A stretch of 64,000 nucleotides of DNA from an uncultured Lachnospiraceae bacterium (GTDB taxonomy: Bacteria > Bacillota > Clostridia > Lachnospirales > Lachnospiraceae): contig CAOKWI010000003.1 of NCBI GenBank assembly GCA_948473115.1, positions 1-64,000 of the forward strand. The letters are read 5' to 3'. Of the stretch, positions 32,226 to 40,458 are shown piece by piece (the first letter of the stretch is position 1; every line of letters begins with the position of its first letter). Position numbers and translations under genes: made by a program. The notes under the pieces were generated by a model. It made no database searches. It had not been told where the DNA came from and saw nothing but the letters and a program-made list of their open reading frames with translations.

Positions 32226-32708
32226 ACAGGGCGAATCCAGTCTGCCAATCCAGCCCATCAGCGGCGCAAAACACTTTCCCATAAACAATGTAATCATAGA
32301 GGCAAACCCTATACTTGTGGGAACGGATGTGTACTTTGTGATGTGCATCGGAAGGCTGGCGTAATTCCAGTATTCAATACCGCACAGCTTTTTAACAATG
32401 GTTCCAAGCAGGATTTCCCCAACGGAAACTACCACAAAAGAACAGGCAAAATACAGCATGTACCGCTGCCATTTTGTCTGTATCCCTTTAAATATCCCCC
32501 ACTTCTCCACTTCCTCTGGTGTTCCCAACACAAGGAACAGGCTGATAACCAGCAGGCCATATCCCAAAAGAAACGGTGCGTTCATATTCCGGTTATTTAT
32601 GTATCCCTTTGTGACTGCCAGCCAGATATTTTCTACAATAAATCCTAAAAAGAAAATAATCGCCGCCATAATTCCAAGCTCAAATATACCGTATTTCATT
32701 TCTATCAT
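32226..32708 (-). pseudogene. PF06541-type membrane protein, 3' truncated
   Basis: A frame with five membrane helices (IMAAIIFFLGFIVENIWLAV, PFLLGYGLLVISLFLVLG, MLYFACSFVVVSVGEILLG, VPTSIGFASMITLFMGKCFAPLMGWI) and the conserved GIEYWNY. It then runs out of register at the join with the cardiolipin synthase fragment. The protein could still be made from an ATG at 32708 or 32699 with a foreign tail of 30 residues. Confidence 0.6.
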
Positions 32709-32775
32709 TCTTTCCCGCAGCCTGCCAAGCTGTTCATCCTGTTTTGTATATCCTTTGCTGTAACCTTATGTTGTC

Positions 32776-33375
32776 TTATTCTAAAAGTGCCTCTATTGCC
32801 CTGACACATCCGTCAATGCCAATACGGGAGCTGTCCAGTACCATGTCATAATTTGACATATCATCCCACTTTTTTGATGTGTTGAAGGCATAATACTTTG
32901 CCCGCTTTTTATTAAACCTGCGGCATACTGCTTCTGTGTCTTTTTCATCAATTCCGTAATCGGAAACAACCCTCCTGTTTTTGAAACCCTCTGCTGCCCG
33001 GATAAAGACATGTAATACATTATCCCGCCCCTTCAAAGCCTCCGATGCGCAATGGCCAACGAAAACAGCGCCTCCATAATGTGCAAGGCTACAGATTGCA
33101 TTGCGTTCTGCCACATACAGCCTGCCTTCCATTGAAAGCATTTCTGCATTCCCCGTCTGCATCTGACTCATTGCAAAAACAGAATACAGAAAGCTGTTTG
33201 TAATCTTTTCTTCATACTGCTGCGCTTCCGCAACAGATATATGCAGTTCTTTTGCAGCAAGCTCCATAATCTCTGCCCCATAACAGGCAATTCCACATTT
33301 ATTCGCCAACCTCGCCGCTATCTCTGTTCCACCGCTCCCATATTCTCTTTCAATCGTAATATATTCAATCTGCAT
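32776..33375 (-). CDS. Cytidylate kinase-like family protein
   Basis: A 199-residue protein of the AAK6/cytidylate-kinase-like family. The start ITIEREYGSGGTEIAARLANKCG includes the P-loop-like REYGSGG, and FVGHCASEALKGRDNVLHVFIRA, RFNKKRAKYYAF and WDDMSNYDMVLDSSRIG follow. Such proteins probably phosphorylate nucleoside monophosphates, but their substrate is not established. GGGAGG precedes the ATG at 33375. It is one of few intact genes in the decayed region. Confidence 0.85.
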   Translation of the reverse strand: MQIEYITIEREYGSGGTEIAARLANKCGIACYGAEIMELAAKELHISVAEAQQYEEKITNSFLYSVFAMSQMQTGNAEMLSMEGRLYVAERNAICSLAHYGGAVFVGHCASEALKGRDNVLHVFIRAAEGFKNRRVVSDYGIDEKDTEAVCRRFNKKRAKYYAFNTSKKWDDMSNYDMVLDSSRIGIDGCVRAIEALLE

Positions 33376-33391
33376 TACCGTTACCTCCCTT

Positions 33392-33752
33392 TTATGCAAA
33401 CTGGCTGTTATACAAAGCCTCATATCTGCCGTGCATATTCATCAATGTTTCATGGTTTCCGGTTTCCTTCACATCTCCACCTTCCATGTAGAGAATCAGG
33501 TCTGCATCCTTGATGGTAGACAGACGGTGGGCGATTACAAAACTGGTTCTTCCGGAGGTCAGCGCGTTCATCGCCTTCTGGATTTTTACCTCGGTTCTGG
33601 TATCAACAGAGGAAGTTGCTTCGTCCAGAATCAATACCGGCGCATTTTCCGCCATAGCGCGGGCAATCGTCAGAAGCTGTTTCTGTCCGGCTGAAACCGT
33701 AAGATTATCGCTAAGTACCGTGTCCAGACCTTCAGGCAGCGTATCTACAAAA
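33392..33752 (-). pseudogene. ABC transporter (exporter type), C-terminal fragment
   Basis: [51 protein letters not shown] and VIAHRLSTIKDADLILYMEGGDVKETGNHETL are the signature, Walker B and H-loop of a MsbA-type exporter. Membrane domain and P-loop are absent, and the fragment is joined to an aldo/keto reductase fragment at about 33755. Confidence 0.85.
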
Positions 33753-33759
33753 TATCACA

Positions 33760-33913
33760 TCATTGAAATATGCCGCCGCAGTGTCTATCAAACGATAACC
33801 CACTGCCAGTGCATCCGTCACCGCCTGCTCGCATACTGCCGCTTCCGGCACCTGAAACACGCCGAATCCCTCCATCGGCATTTTTAATCCATGCTCAATG
33901 TCGTGTAATCCAT
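33760..33913 (-). pseudogene. Aldo/keto reductase N-terminal fragment, frameshifted
   Basis: AGGAGGATTACAA precedes ATG GAT TAC ACG ACA TTG AGC, but one base is missing after AGC. The rest, [43 protein letters not shown], is in another frame. The fragment ends at the ABC transporter join. This AKR is not the same gene as the one at 30.1-30.8 kb. Confidence 0.8.
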
Positions 33914-33960
33914 TTGTAATCCTCCTGGTTTTTATATGTTTCATTTTTAAAGTTAACCAA

Positions 33961-33997
33961 ATATAGATGCTCCGTTTCCAGAACATCTATATTGTAA
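33961..33997. promoter_or_regulatory. Operator-like palindrome (copy 2)
   Basis: atatagatgctc and the facing gaacatctatat form an imperfect 12-bp palindrome around a short centre. It closely matches the site at 29998-30033. It stands upstream of the aldo/keto reductase fragment. Bases to about 34070 (tgttgaata, cccaaaacgcatttcttg) also recall the first copy. Confidence 0.55.
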
Positions 33998-34244
33998 ATC
34001 TATTCTTATTTCATGACTAATACCCATGTTGAATAATGTAAAATGCCCAAAACGCATTTCTTGACAGAACTACCTTCAAACGGTCAATTATTCCCCTAAT
34101 GCAAACCACATAAGTATTTCTTGGTCTCAGTTCATAGTACAATGACTCTATCATACTTTGCTGCGCAGTGTTTTGTCATATTCTTGTTTAATAAGAGGAA
34201 TATAAAAGCAAAATTTCTCTCACATGACGTAAATTGCCCAGAAT

Positions 34245-34384
34245 TCATTTCCCGGCAAATTCAAAAACACGCCAAAGACTCCCCGCCGGAATCGCAATCA
34301 CCATCCCCGGCTCAAAGTTGACTGCCTCTTTTCCTTCCTCCTGTTCAGGTGTCAGAGGATTTACGGTTGCAGCATATCATGGCT
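34245..34384 (-). pseudogene. Cupin-domain protein, 3' fragment
   Basis: On the minus strand TVNPLTPEQEEGKEAVNFEPGMVIAIPAGSLWRVFEFAGK is followed by TGA. EPGMVIAIPAG is the second cupin motif type. There is no upstream part in the window. The stretch 34,000-34,240 before it (in plus coordinates) holds no recognisable gene. Confidence 0.5.
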
Positions 34385-34402
34385 TTACCGCTGTTTTAAA
34401 TG

Positions 34403-35287
34403 TCACTGCACTACCTTTTCCAAATATTCTTTCGCATATGCAATAAACTTCAGCATAGCCGGAGAAAGCGCCTGATTCTTTTTCCAGACCAGAACACAGC
34501 CGCTCTCAAGCACCGGTTCCAGTGGCCGCAGGCACAGGGTATCCTGATTGCAGGAAAATTCCATCACCAGCGCCATACCGATGCCGCTCTCCACCATGAC
34601 AGACTGATTATAGTGAGAAATATTGCAGGTTGAAACAACATGACGTTTTTCTCTACCATGGCCAAACCAGTTTTCCAAAACATTCCGCACGGACTGGCGT
34701 TTTGCTATAATTAATGGAATCTCTGCCAAATCATCTGGTGTAATTCTTTGTTTTCCCGCCAGCTGCGAATCCCGGCGCATAAGTACATGCCATTTTTCTT
34801 TTAGAGGCATCCTCATATAATGGTATCTGCTGATCTCCACCGGTTCCAGCAACAGTCCCATATCCAGGATACCATTCTCCAGACGCTCTTTCACATCATC
34901 CGCAATCGCCGTATAAATATTAAAACTTACGTCCGGGTATTTCTGCTGAAAGGAGGCCATCATTTCAGAAAGGGGCTTCATGTTCCGCGTTTCGCCGCAG
35001 CCAATGGAGATTTCCCCCGAGACAGCTTCTTCCTCATGCTTTAATTCTTTTGCCGTTTTTTCGGCGAGATCGACAATCTCCTGGGCGCGCCGCCGGAGCA
35101 GCATACCTTCTTCCGTCAACAGGATATTATGCTTGCCCCTGCGGAATAATTTCACACCAAGCTCTTCCTCCATCTGCATCAGCTGGCGGGACAGAGTTGG
35201 CTGTGTGATATGTAAAAGAGCTGCTGCTTTCGTGATATTTTCTTCCCTTGCAGCAGCCAGAAAATATTGTAAAACACGAATTTCCAT
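34403..35287 (-). CDS. LysR-family transcription regulator
   Basis: A complete 294-residue LysR protein. The helix-turn-helix is FLAAAREENITKAAALLHITQPTLSRQLMQMEEELGVKLF, the linker helix follows, and the effector domain starts at ISIGCGETRNMKPLSEMMASFQQKYPDVSFNI. Near the end, CLRPLEPVLESGCVLVWKKNQALSPAMLKFI is typical of regulators of oxidoreductase gene clusters. Its probable targets, the flavodoxin/AKR/FMN-reductase genes, survive here only as fragments. Confidence 0.9.
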   Translation of the reverse strand: MEIRVLQYFLAAAREENITKAAALLHITQPTLSRQLMQMEEELGVKLFRRGKHNILLTEEGMLLRRRAQEIVDLAEKTAKELKHEEEAVSGEISIGCGETRNMKPLSEMMASFQQKYPDVSFNIYTAIADDVKERLENGILDMGLLLEPVEISRYHYMRMPLKEKWHVLMRRDSQLAGKQRITPDDLAEIPLIIAKRQSVRNVLENWFGHGREKRHVVSTCNISHYNQSVMVESGIGMALVMEFSCNQDTLCLRPLEPVLESGCVLVWKKNQALSPAMLKFIAYAKEYLEKVVQ

Positions 35288-35345
35288 TCAGGTCTGCCTC
35301 CTTCATTCATTGTGTTTCCATCATATCAGATTTTCATTCAGAAAA

Positions 35346-35640
35346 TCAATATCTCACACAATCAACCCCCTCCGCAGGCACCTCCCACACCTTTTCAGCC
35401 ATGCTTGCGAACTGCTTTAAACTGTCTTTACAGATATGGCGGTAGAGTGCCGGATGGATCACGGCAAACCCCTGTCCGTAGTTGCAGTCTGTGTAAGCGC
35501 CAAGCTGGTGCTCTATCTGGTGTGCCTGGAAGTCGGTTACTTTCCCTATTTTCAGGATGTCATTCTCCGCCATGGCTGATGCCCACATCAATTCACTTCT
35601 GGCAAATCTTATCGGAACGTTCTGATAATCGTAGCCAGCA
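35346..35640 (-). pseudogene. Iron-containing alcohol dehydrogenase fragment
   Basis: FARSELMWASAMAENDILKIGKVTDFQAHQIEHQLGAYTDCNYGQGFAVIHPALYRHICKD includes the metal-binding His residues of Fe-ADH (HQIEHQLGA and NYGQGFAVIHP). Both ends are cut. It is joined on one side to an FMN reductase fragment and on the other to the LysR promoter region. Confidence 0.85.
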
Positions 35641-36015
35641 ATGCGCAATCTTTCACCGGATACTTCCCATATCTCCCCAAAGGAGGCTCCGGATCCTCCT
35701 GGGCGATACAGTAAAATCTCTCAATGAACGCCTTGAGCCGGGACGAGATTGTCCAGAAGTACAGCGGTGTGGCAAAGGCAACCAGGTCTGCGCTTTCTAT
35801 CTTCGGAACAATGTCATTGAAGCTATCCTTCTGTATGCAGGGCTTCCCATACCTGCAGGCATTGCATCCCAGACAGCCCTTTACTTCACATTTCATCAGG
35901 GATATGACCTCAACCTTATGCCCTGCATCCTCCGCCCCTTTTGCAAAACTTGAGACCAACTGTGCCGTGTTTCCATTCGCGCGTCCGCCGCCCTGAACCA
36001 CCAATATTTTTTCAT
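35641..36015 (-). pseudogene. NADPH-dependent FMN reductase, frameshifted and 3' truncated
   Basis: KILVVQGGGRANGNTAQLVSSFAKGAEDAGH, CKGCLGCNACRYG-like KGCLGCNACRYGKPCIQKD and ATPLYFWTISSRLKAFIERFY define the fold and the FMN site. The ATG at 36015 has AGGTGG in front but is out of frame by one A in a six-A run. After CALLATIIRTF the sequence changes into the Fe-ADH fragment; some 80 residues are missing. Confidence 0.8.
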
Positions 36016-36132
36016 TTTGTCCACCTTTCCTCCTCAACACATAAGTCAATCACATTTTTTGACATTCCCTCTGTTTTCTGATAAATTTTCACAGGCACAA
36101 ATGCCAATCAAATTTTTACCGCTCCCATAATT

Positions 36133-36465
36133 CTACTCTCTGATAAACCGCCTGTCCGACTCCGGCATCCCATTTCCATCCGACACATAGCGCTCCACTC
36201 CCATATGCAGATCATATTTTTTTCTGAACTGCGTAATCTTCTCCATCATGGGCGAAGCATGGTGTCTGTCAAGGGCTTTCTGATCCTCCCAACAGTCGAT
36301 CAGCAATACCGTTTCCGGATCCGCCATCGGAAAAAAATACTCATATTTTATATTGCCCTCCTCCCTGCGGATTGCCTCCGCTGTCCCGCTGCTCTCCATT
36401 TCTTCCACAAACTTTCTGGCATTCCCCTTTGTCCCTCTGTAATAGATATTCACAGCTATACTCAA
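36133..36465 (-). CDS. Antibiotic biosynthesis monooxygenase (ABM) domain protein
   Basis: A 110-residue protein: VNIYYRGTKGNARKFVEEMESSG, then YEYFFPMADPETVLLIDCWEDQKALDRHHASPMMEKITQFRKKYDL. This is the ferredoxin-like ABM fold with the conserved W-E/D and H-x-x-S/T pattern. Such enzymes oxidise small molecules or act as quinol monooxygenases. GGAGGAAACAGG is upstream. It belongs to the same oxidoreductase neighbourhood and is intact. Confidence 0.85.
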   Translation of the reverse strand: MSIAVNIYYRGTKGNARKFVEEMESSGTAEAIRREEGNIKYEYFFPMADPETVLLIDCWEDQKALDRHHASPMMEKITQFRKKYDLHMGVERYVSDGNGMPESDRRFIRE

Positions 36466-36489
36466 CCCTGTTTCCTCCGATTTTTAAAG

Positions 36490-37107
36490 TCAGCCATTTC
36501 CGTCCGGCTGCTGTCCGTCGTGGGCCCTCCACTGGCATTCCGTGACCTGCATTTCTGTAAATACCGCCCTGAAGGAAGATTCCTCCGGAGAGCAGGCATA
36601 GGTACCGAACCTGATCTTCCCCTTCCCGCTGTGCATATGGCATATCCGCATCTGGTTGAACGCCACCCCATCCGCCGAACACTCAATGCAGTAATCATCC
36701 TCCCTGCGGCTGAACCGATACCACATTGTCTTTATGGACGCTCCTATAGCCGTAGTGGCCCAGTCCGAATACCCGTTATTCGTCACCACGCTCCCCAGGT
36801 GCTGGTATTCCTCATTTTCATATTCCACGGAAGCCTTCAGCCAGTTCTCGCTATCCAGATACATCACAATGCCGCATTGGTCAAACCTGTGATGGCTGTC
36901 CGCAAAATCTGTCTTCACCACAAAGCTGAAATATTTTTCTTCGGTCTCCGTCTGCAGGACAGGGGCATTGTCATTCCGAAAATGGTAGTATGTCCTTTGC
37001 CACAGATCTGTTCCGGGCTCTGTCATGATTATGATTTCCTGACTGCCAATTTTATAATCAGACGGTTCATTGACCCATGACAGCTTTTCCGCCTCAAAGG
37101 AGAGCAA
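36490..37107 (-). CDS. DUF1349 family protein (concanavalin-like)
   Basis: From FEAEKLSWVNEPSDYKIGSQEIIIMTEPGTDLWQRTYYHFRNDNAPVL to GYSDWATTAIG the sequence follows the DUF1349 family of beta-sandwich proteins. I place the start at a TTG at 37107, near AGGAG. The open frame continues to 37224, but the extra residues (MEDVDGFMEQFVKSFGEINGI...) look like the end of another protein. Family members are linked to carbohydrate use; no exact role is known. It precedes the ABM gene by 24 bp. Confidence 0.75.
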   Translation of the reverse strand: MLSFEAEKLSWVNEPSDYKIGSQEIIIMTEPGTDLWQRTYYHFRNDNAPVLQTETEEKYFSFVVKTDFADSHHRFDQCGIVMYLDSENWLKASVEYENEEYQHLGSVVTNNGYSDWATTAIGASIKTMWYRFSRREDDYCIECSADGVAFNQMRICHMHSGKGKIRFGTYACSPEESSFRAVFTEMQVTECQWRAHDGQQPDGNG

Positions 37108-37479
37108 TTTCTTTTTCTCCTGTTGTGCGGCTCTGCCCTCCGGCCCCCTTTTCAGATCTGTGATTCCATTGATCTCTCCAAAGGATTTCACAAACTGCTC
37201 CATGAATCCATCCACATCTTCCAACCCGGCAGGGATGGAGATTGTGTAATTGTGAAAAAAACACTCCCAAGCTCATCCCATATAGTTCCGTATCTTTTCT
37301 TTGAAATGTCTTTTCTGAAGCAAAACCAATAATACTTAATGGTTTTGTCAATTCAAATACTGCCAGCGAAATCAAAGCGCCAAACTGTGATTTGATTTCC
37401 ATACAAGCCGTTTCTGGATTAGATGCAATATACAGATATGAAGCTCCTGTTATATTATTTCGCCCTTCTCCGCTTATTC

Positions 37480-37632
37480 CTAAAACAGGTTCCCCTGATA
37501 TATTTTCTGAACCGCTACAATCAGTCCTTCCTTGGTTTCTACTGCATTGATAAAATCATTAAACTTAACCCGAGCATTTACAGAATACCCCCAATCATTC
37601 ATCATTTCTACAAATTCTTGTTTCCCATCCAT
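37480..37632 (-). CDS. Small AT-rich hypothetical protein
   Basis: A 50-residue frame (MDGKQEFVEMMNDWGYSVNARVKFNDFINAV...) with AAAGGG eight bases before the ATG. Base composition is AT-rich, unlike the flanking genes. No domain recognised. It may be a remnant. Confidence 0.4.
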   Translation of the reverse strand: MDGKQEFVEMMNDWGYSVNARVKFNDFINAVETKEGLIVAVQKIYQGNLF

Positions 37633-37837
37633 ATAGTTCATCCCTTTCAAAAAATACTTTGACAATATTTTAACAAATACACTTTATTTTTACAATTACC
37701 GCTCCAAAAATTTCAACTGAAATCAATAGGAATTTGATGGAAAATATAAAAAAATACCGTGTCCAAAGAAATTGTAAAAATTGATTTTCAACAATTCCTG
37801 CAAATTACTTCGCAGTGAAACGGAACCGGAACGGTTC

Positions 37838-38449
37838 CTAAATGTCAAACAGACTCATCTGCCCGTCCTCCGCCCTGCGCTCCAGCAAGGGCGGCGACTT
37901 GCGCAGAAAGCCCTCCGCAGCGTCATCCTCCAGGAGCCACGCTGCGGCCTCCTCCCGCTCCAGAATCAGGGGCATGCGTTCATGAACAGGCTCCATGGAA
38001 GCGTTTGCCTGTGTCGTCAGGATCACAAACCGATCTCCGTCCCCATACTTCCTGTAACATCCTGCCAGATACAGGACAGGCTCACCGTCTCTGCAAAAGA
38101 TATGCTTCCGCCTGTCATGATCCCATTCATAGAAACCGGCTGCCGGTATGACAGCCCGGCGGTGCAGGATGCCCTCACGGAACATGGGCTTCTCCAGGGC
38201 GGACTCGCACCTGGCATTGAAGATGACCTGGCCTTTCCTAAAGCCGGGGAAGCCCCAGCGCTGCCAAAGACAGGCAATCCCAGAGCCCGACGCTGCCAGG
38301 ATGGGTGCGGCATCCGTGGGATGGATGTCCCGCGCTGCCATCTCCACCCTGCAGGCCGTATCTTTCCTGCGCAGCTTTTCGTCCACCTGCCGGACTAATT
38401 TTTCTATCTCTCTTGCCGTATCGTCGTCAACATAATATCTGCCGCACAT
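37838..38449 (-). CDS. yedK: SRAP/HMCES-type protein (SOS response-associated peptidase, YedK-like)
   Basis: It forms a stable thiazolidine link with abasic sites in single-stranded DNA. The mature-type N-terminus MCGRY gives Cys2. NARCES holds the Asn, AGFYEW holds the Glu, and HERMP holds the His of the active site. Length (203) is normal. The last residues QMSLFDI look like a beta-clamp-binding motif (QxSLF). The gene stands alone between a small AT-rich frame and a truncated hypothetical gene. Confidence 0.92.
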   Translation of the reverse strand: MCGRYYVDDDTAREIEKLVRQVDEKLRRKDTACRVEMAARDIHPTDAAPILAASGSGIACLWQRWGFPGFRKGQVIFNARCESALEKPMFREGILHRRAVIPAAGFYEWDHDRRKHIFCRDGEPVLYLAGCYRKYGDGDRFVILTTQANASMEPVHERMPLILEREEAAAWLLEDDAAEGFLRKSPPLLERRAEDGQMSLFDI

Positions 38450-38476
38450 AGCCGTCCTCCTGCATAGCCGCTGATT

Positions 38477-38875
38477 TTACTGCTTATTCTTCCACCCCCG
38501 GGTGCCATTTATCCCGCTCCGGCAGAAATCTCCTGTGAGCAGCCTGCCGCCGGACACCCCATCCTCTCTAGCCTCTCTAGAGCGTGTTTGAAAATTGCTT
38601 TCTGTCAGCTGTACGTCACAATTTGTGGCAGATTTGACCCGAATGAAGGAGACGTAGTGGGCTACGTTGACCGCTTGGATATACACAATAAAGGACGGGT
38701 GATTCCTATCGCCTTCCTTTAAATATCCGTTTTTAAAGTCCTGATAGTCATCCCGTACCTTTTTCCAGCGTCCGCCTTTTTTAATCGTGACAACCTTTTT
38801 ATCCAGGTCTCCCGAATCCCGTATCTGGTTCCAGATAAATACGCCCTGCTTTTTATCGTGTATCAGCTTGCCCAT
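38477..38875 (-). pseudogene. Hypothetical protein truncated by a palindromic repeat element
   Basis: The first 66 residues (MGKLIHDKKQGVFIWNQIRDSGDLDKKVVTIKKGGRWKKVRDDYQDF...) look genuine. From VYIQAVNVAHYVSFIRVKSATNCDVQLTESNFQT on, the frame reads through the half element at 38578-38672, so the true C-terminus is lost. Function unknown. Confidence 0.65.
38578..38672. repeat. Half copy of a palindromic MITE-like element
   Basis: The stretch tagagcgtgtttgaaaattgc ... gaaggagacgtagtgggctacgttgaccg holds one arm and the apex hairpin acgtag-tggg-ctacgt. The matching second arm is not seen. The apex has the same layout as in the 165-bp element at 30.3 kb: GGAG, a six-base stem with a GTGG-type loop, then TTGACCG. 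Confidence 0.6.
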
Positions 38876-39016
38876 GCCTGCACCTCTAACGTGTCCCGTT
38901 AAATCGTTTCAGAATAGCAGAAAACGTGGGGTCTGTCAAGGAAAAAATCCGGCCGTTTCAATTCTTGAGAATTGCCTGCCTATATGTTTTCAAAGTCTTT
39001 CGCAACATAGTTGAAT

Positions 39017-39045
39017 GGGCAGTTATCCACAATAGATAACTGCCC
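39017..39045. repeat. 11-bp perfect hairpin
   Basis: gggcagttatc and gataactgccc pair perfectly around cacaata. No T-run on either strand. It lies after the DUF1801-type gene on the minus strand and may be its transcript end or an unrelated repeat. Confidence 0.55.
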
Positions 39046-39095
39046 GGTATCCTGAAATGGCAGATTCTCTGTAAAAAACATCAATAGTATGGCAT

Positions 39096-39503
39096 TTATG
39101 CATGGTTGCCGGTTTCCCAGCACCACTTGGCAATCTTCTCAATCAGCGCAGCATCAATCCTGCCATAGGGGATGCGGATCGTCCCCTTATCGGTCTTGTA
39201 GCCCTGGAGTTCCTCCGCAAACTGCACGACTGCAGCAGGCCCCGGATACAGCCCGATGTGCTCCTTGGAAGCCGCAAAGTGAAGGATATTGTGGTTTTTC
39301 CAGTAAGTCGGCATACTCCAGGAGATACGTTCTTCCGCTTCCGGCAGAGCATTGCGGAGAATCTGGCGGATCTGCCGCAATGCTTCCTGTCTATCTGCAT
39401 CCTGGCTCAGGATATACTCATCAATGGTCTTTGGCTTTTCTCCGCAGTAATGGCTCTGCTCTTTTTTCTTAAATTCCCTTCCGCATTTCGGGCATTTCCA
39501 CAT
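39096..39503 (-). CDS. DUF1801-type protein with N-terminal zinc-finger-like motif
   Basis: A 135-residue protein. WKCPKCGREFKKKEQSHYCGEKP is a four-ligand zinc-finger-like start. ISWSMPTYWKNHNILHFAASKEHIGLYPGPAAVVQF and LIEKIAKWCWE follow the DUF1801 (iron-chaperone YdhG-like) family. In-frame codons upstream of the ATG (IRRQIGKSFGDTVEVVIQERE) look like the end of a DUF1905 domain, so the ancestral protein may have been longer and now be cut. Confidence 0.8.
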   Translation of the reverse strand: MWKCPKCGREFKKKEQSHYCGEKPKTIDEYILSQDADRQEALRQIRQILRNALPEAEERISWSMPTYWKNHNILHFAASKEHIGLYPGPAAVVQFAEELQGYKTDKGTIRIPYGRIDAALIEKIAKWCWETGNHA

Positions 39504-39535
39504 AGATGTTTTCTCACTTTCCCTTTCCTGAATGA

Positions 39536-39673
39536 CTACTTCAACGGTATCGCCAAAGCTTTTGCCGATCTGGCGGCGGATTCATCCTTTGTGCGGCCTT
39601 TTCTCTCCGCCTTTGCCAGCAGCATCGGATAAACCTTCGCAAAAGACATTCCGAATACCCTTTCATCTTCCAT
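39536..39673 (-). pseudogene. DUF2200 protein, 5' fragment
   Basis: MEDERVFGMSFAKVYPMLLAKAERKGRTKDE matches the start of DUF2200 proteins, which then go on to a VIxWLTGY motif. Here a different sequence follows, partly in the frame of the DUF1905-like piece, and a stop comes after 45 codons. It is another fragment join. Confidence 0.65.
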
Positions 39674-39711
39674 TCCGCAATCCTCCATAAGAAAGTGCAA
39701 TTATTTGTATT

Positions 39712-40215
39712 TTACTGCTTACTGACTAAAAAAATAATCAGACCCGTAAGCAGCGCTATTGGAACACCGATCATACAGCCGCATAACCCGTCCACCAGGC
39801 TTTTTTTCGTAAGCAGCTTATATTCTTTATCCATGTCCTCGGTCCCGGGCAGACGGCATTTTTTCCAATGCACCATGAACCCCAGGTCAAGGACTACCGT
39901 ATCAAATATATTTACCACAAACCATATACAGTAACAATATAAGGTACCCTGTAGAAAGGATTCTGCCCCGGCAAAGAATACCATTCCCGCAAGCAAAACA
40001 AGAAAAATCAGACAGGCAGCCAGTTTCCTCGCTATTACCCTTGGCGATAAGCCTTCCGGCCCCGTGATTTTGCAGTCAGGGTGCAGCTCAATGTACCGTT
40101 TCTGTACCGGCTCCGGATATTCATTTATCCACGCTGCCTGATTCTTCAATACAGATAAAATAATAAATGCCCCAAACAGAACACAGCCAATAACGCATTC
40201 AACAGCTAAGATCAT
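39712..40215 (-). CDS. Conserved membrane protein
   Basis: A 167-residue protein with four membrane helices (MILAVECVIGCVLFGAFIILSVL, LAACLIFLVLLAGMVFFAGAESFL, TLYCYCIWFVVNIFDTVVLDL, LCGCMIGVPIALLTGLIIFLV) and a conserved cytoplasmic motif YPEPVQKRYIELHP. It belongs to an unnamed family common in Firmicutes. CAGGAGGAGAAC precedes the ATG at 40215. Confidence 0.75.
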   Translation of the reverse strand: MILAVECVIGCVLFGAFIILSVLKNQAAWINEYPEPVQKRYIELHPDCKITGPEGLSPRVIARKLAACLIFLVLLAGMVFFAGAESFLQGTLYCYCIWFVVNIFDTVVLDLGFMVHWKKCRLPGTEDMDKEYKLLTKKSLVDGLCGCMIGVPIALLTGLIIFLVSKQ

Positions 40216-40391
40216 TTCTGTTCTCCTCCTGGAAATTGAAATATACCAGAAAATTACCATACTGCAAAACTTATCCTATTGATTGTATCATGGACAATTT
40301 TTCGCGTCAATGCTGCACCTTGCTTGTCCTCACGTTCTTTTCTTGTTCCTTACCTTTCATTTGCACCCCCTTCGCCTGAGATTTAACGGGT

Positions 40392-40452
40392 AAAAAAATA
40401 AGCATAACCGGTGAAGTCCGCTTGTTTTCAAGCTTTCTTCGGTTATGCTTAT
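40392..40452 (-). terminator. Intrinsic terminator of the subtilase gene
   Basis: ataagcataaccg and cggttatgcttat pair perfectly over 13 bp; on the minus strand seven T follow. It starts 6 bp after the stop of the truncated subtilase. Confidence 0.88.
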
Positions 40453-40458
40453 TATAAC

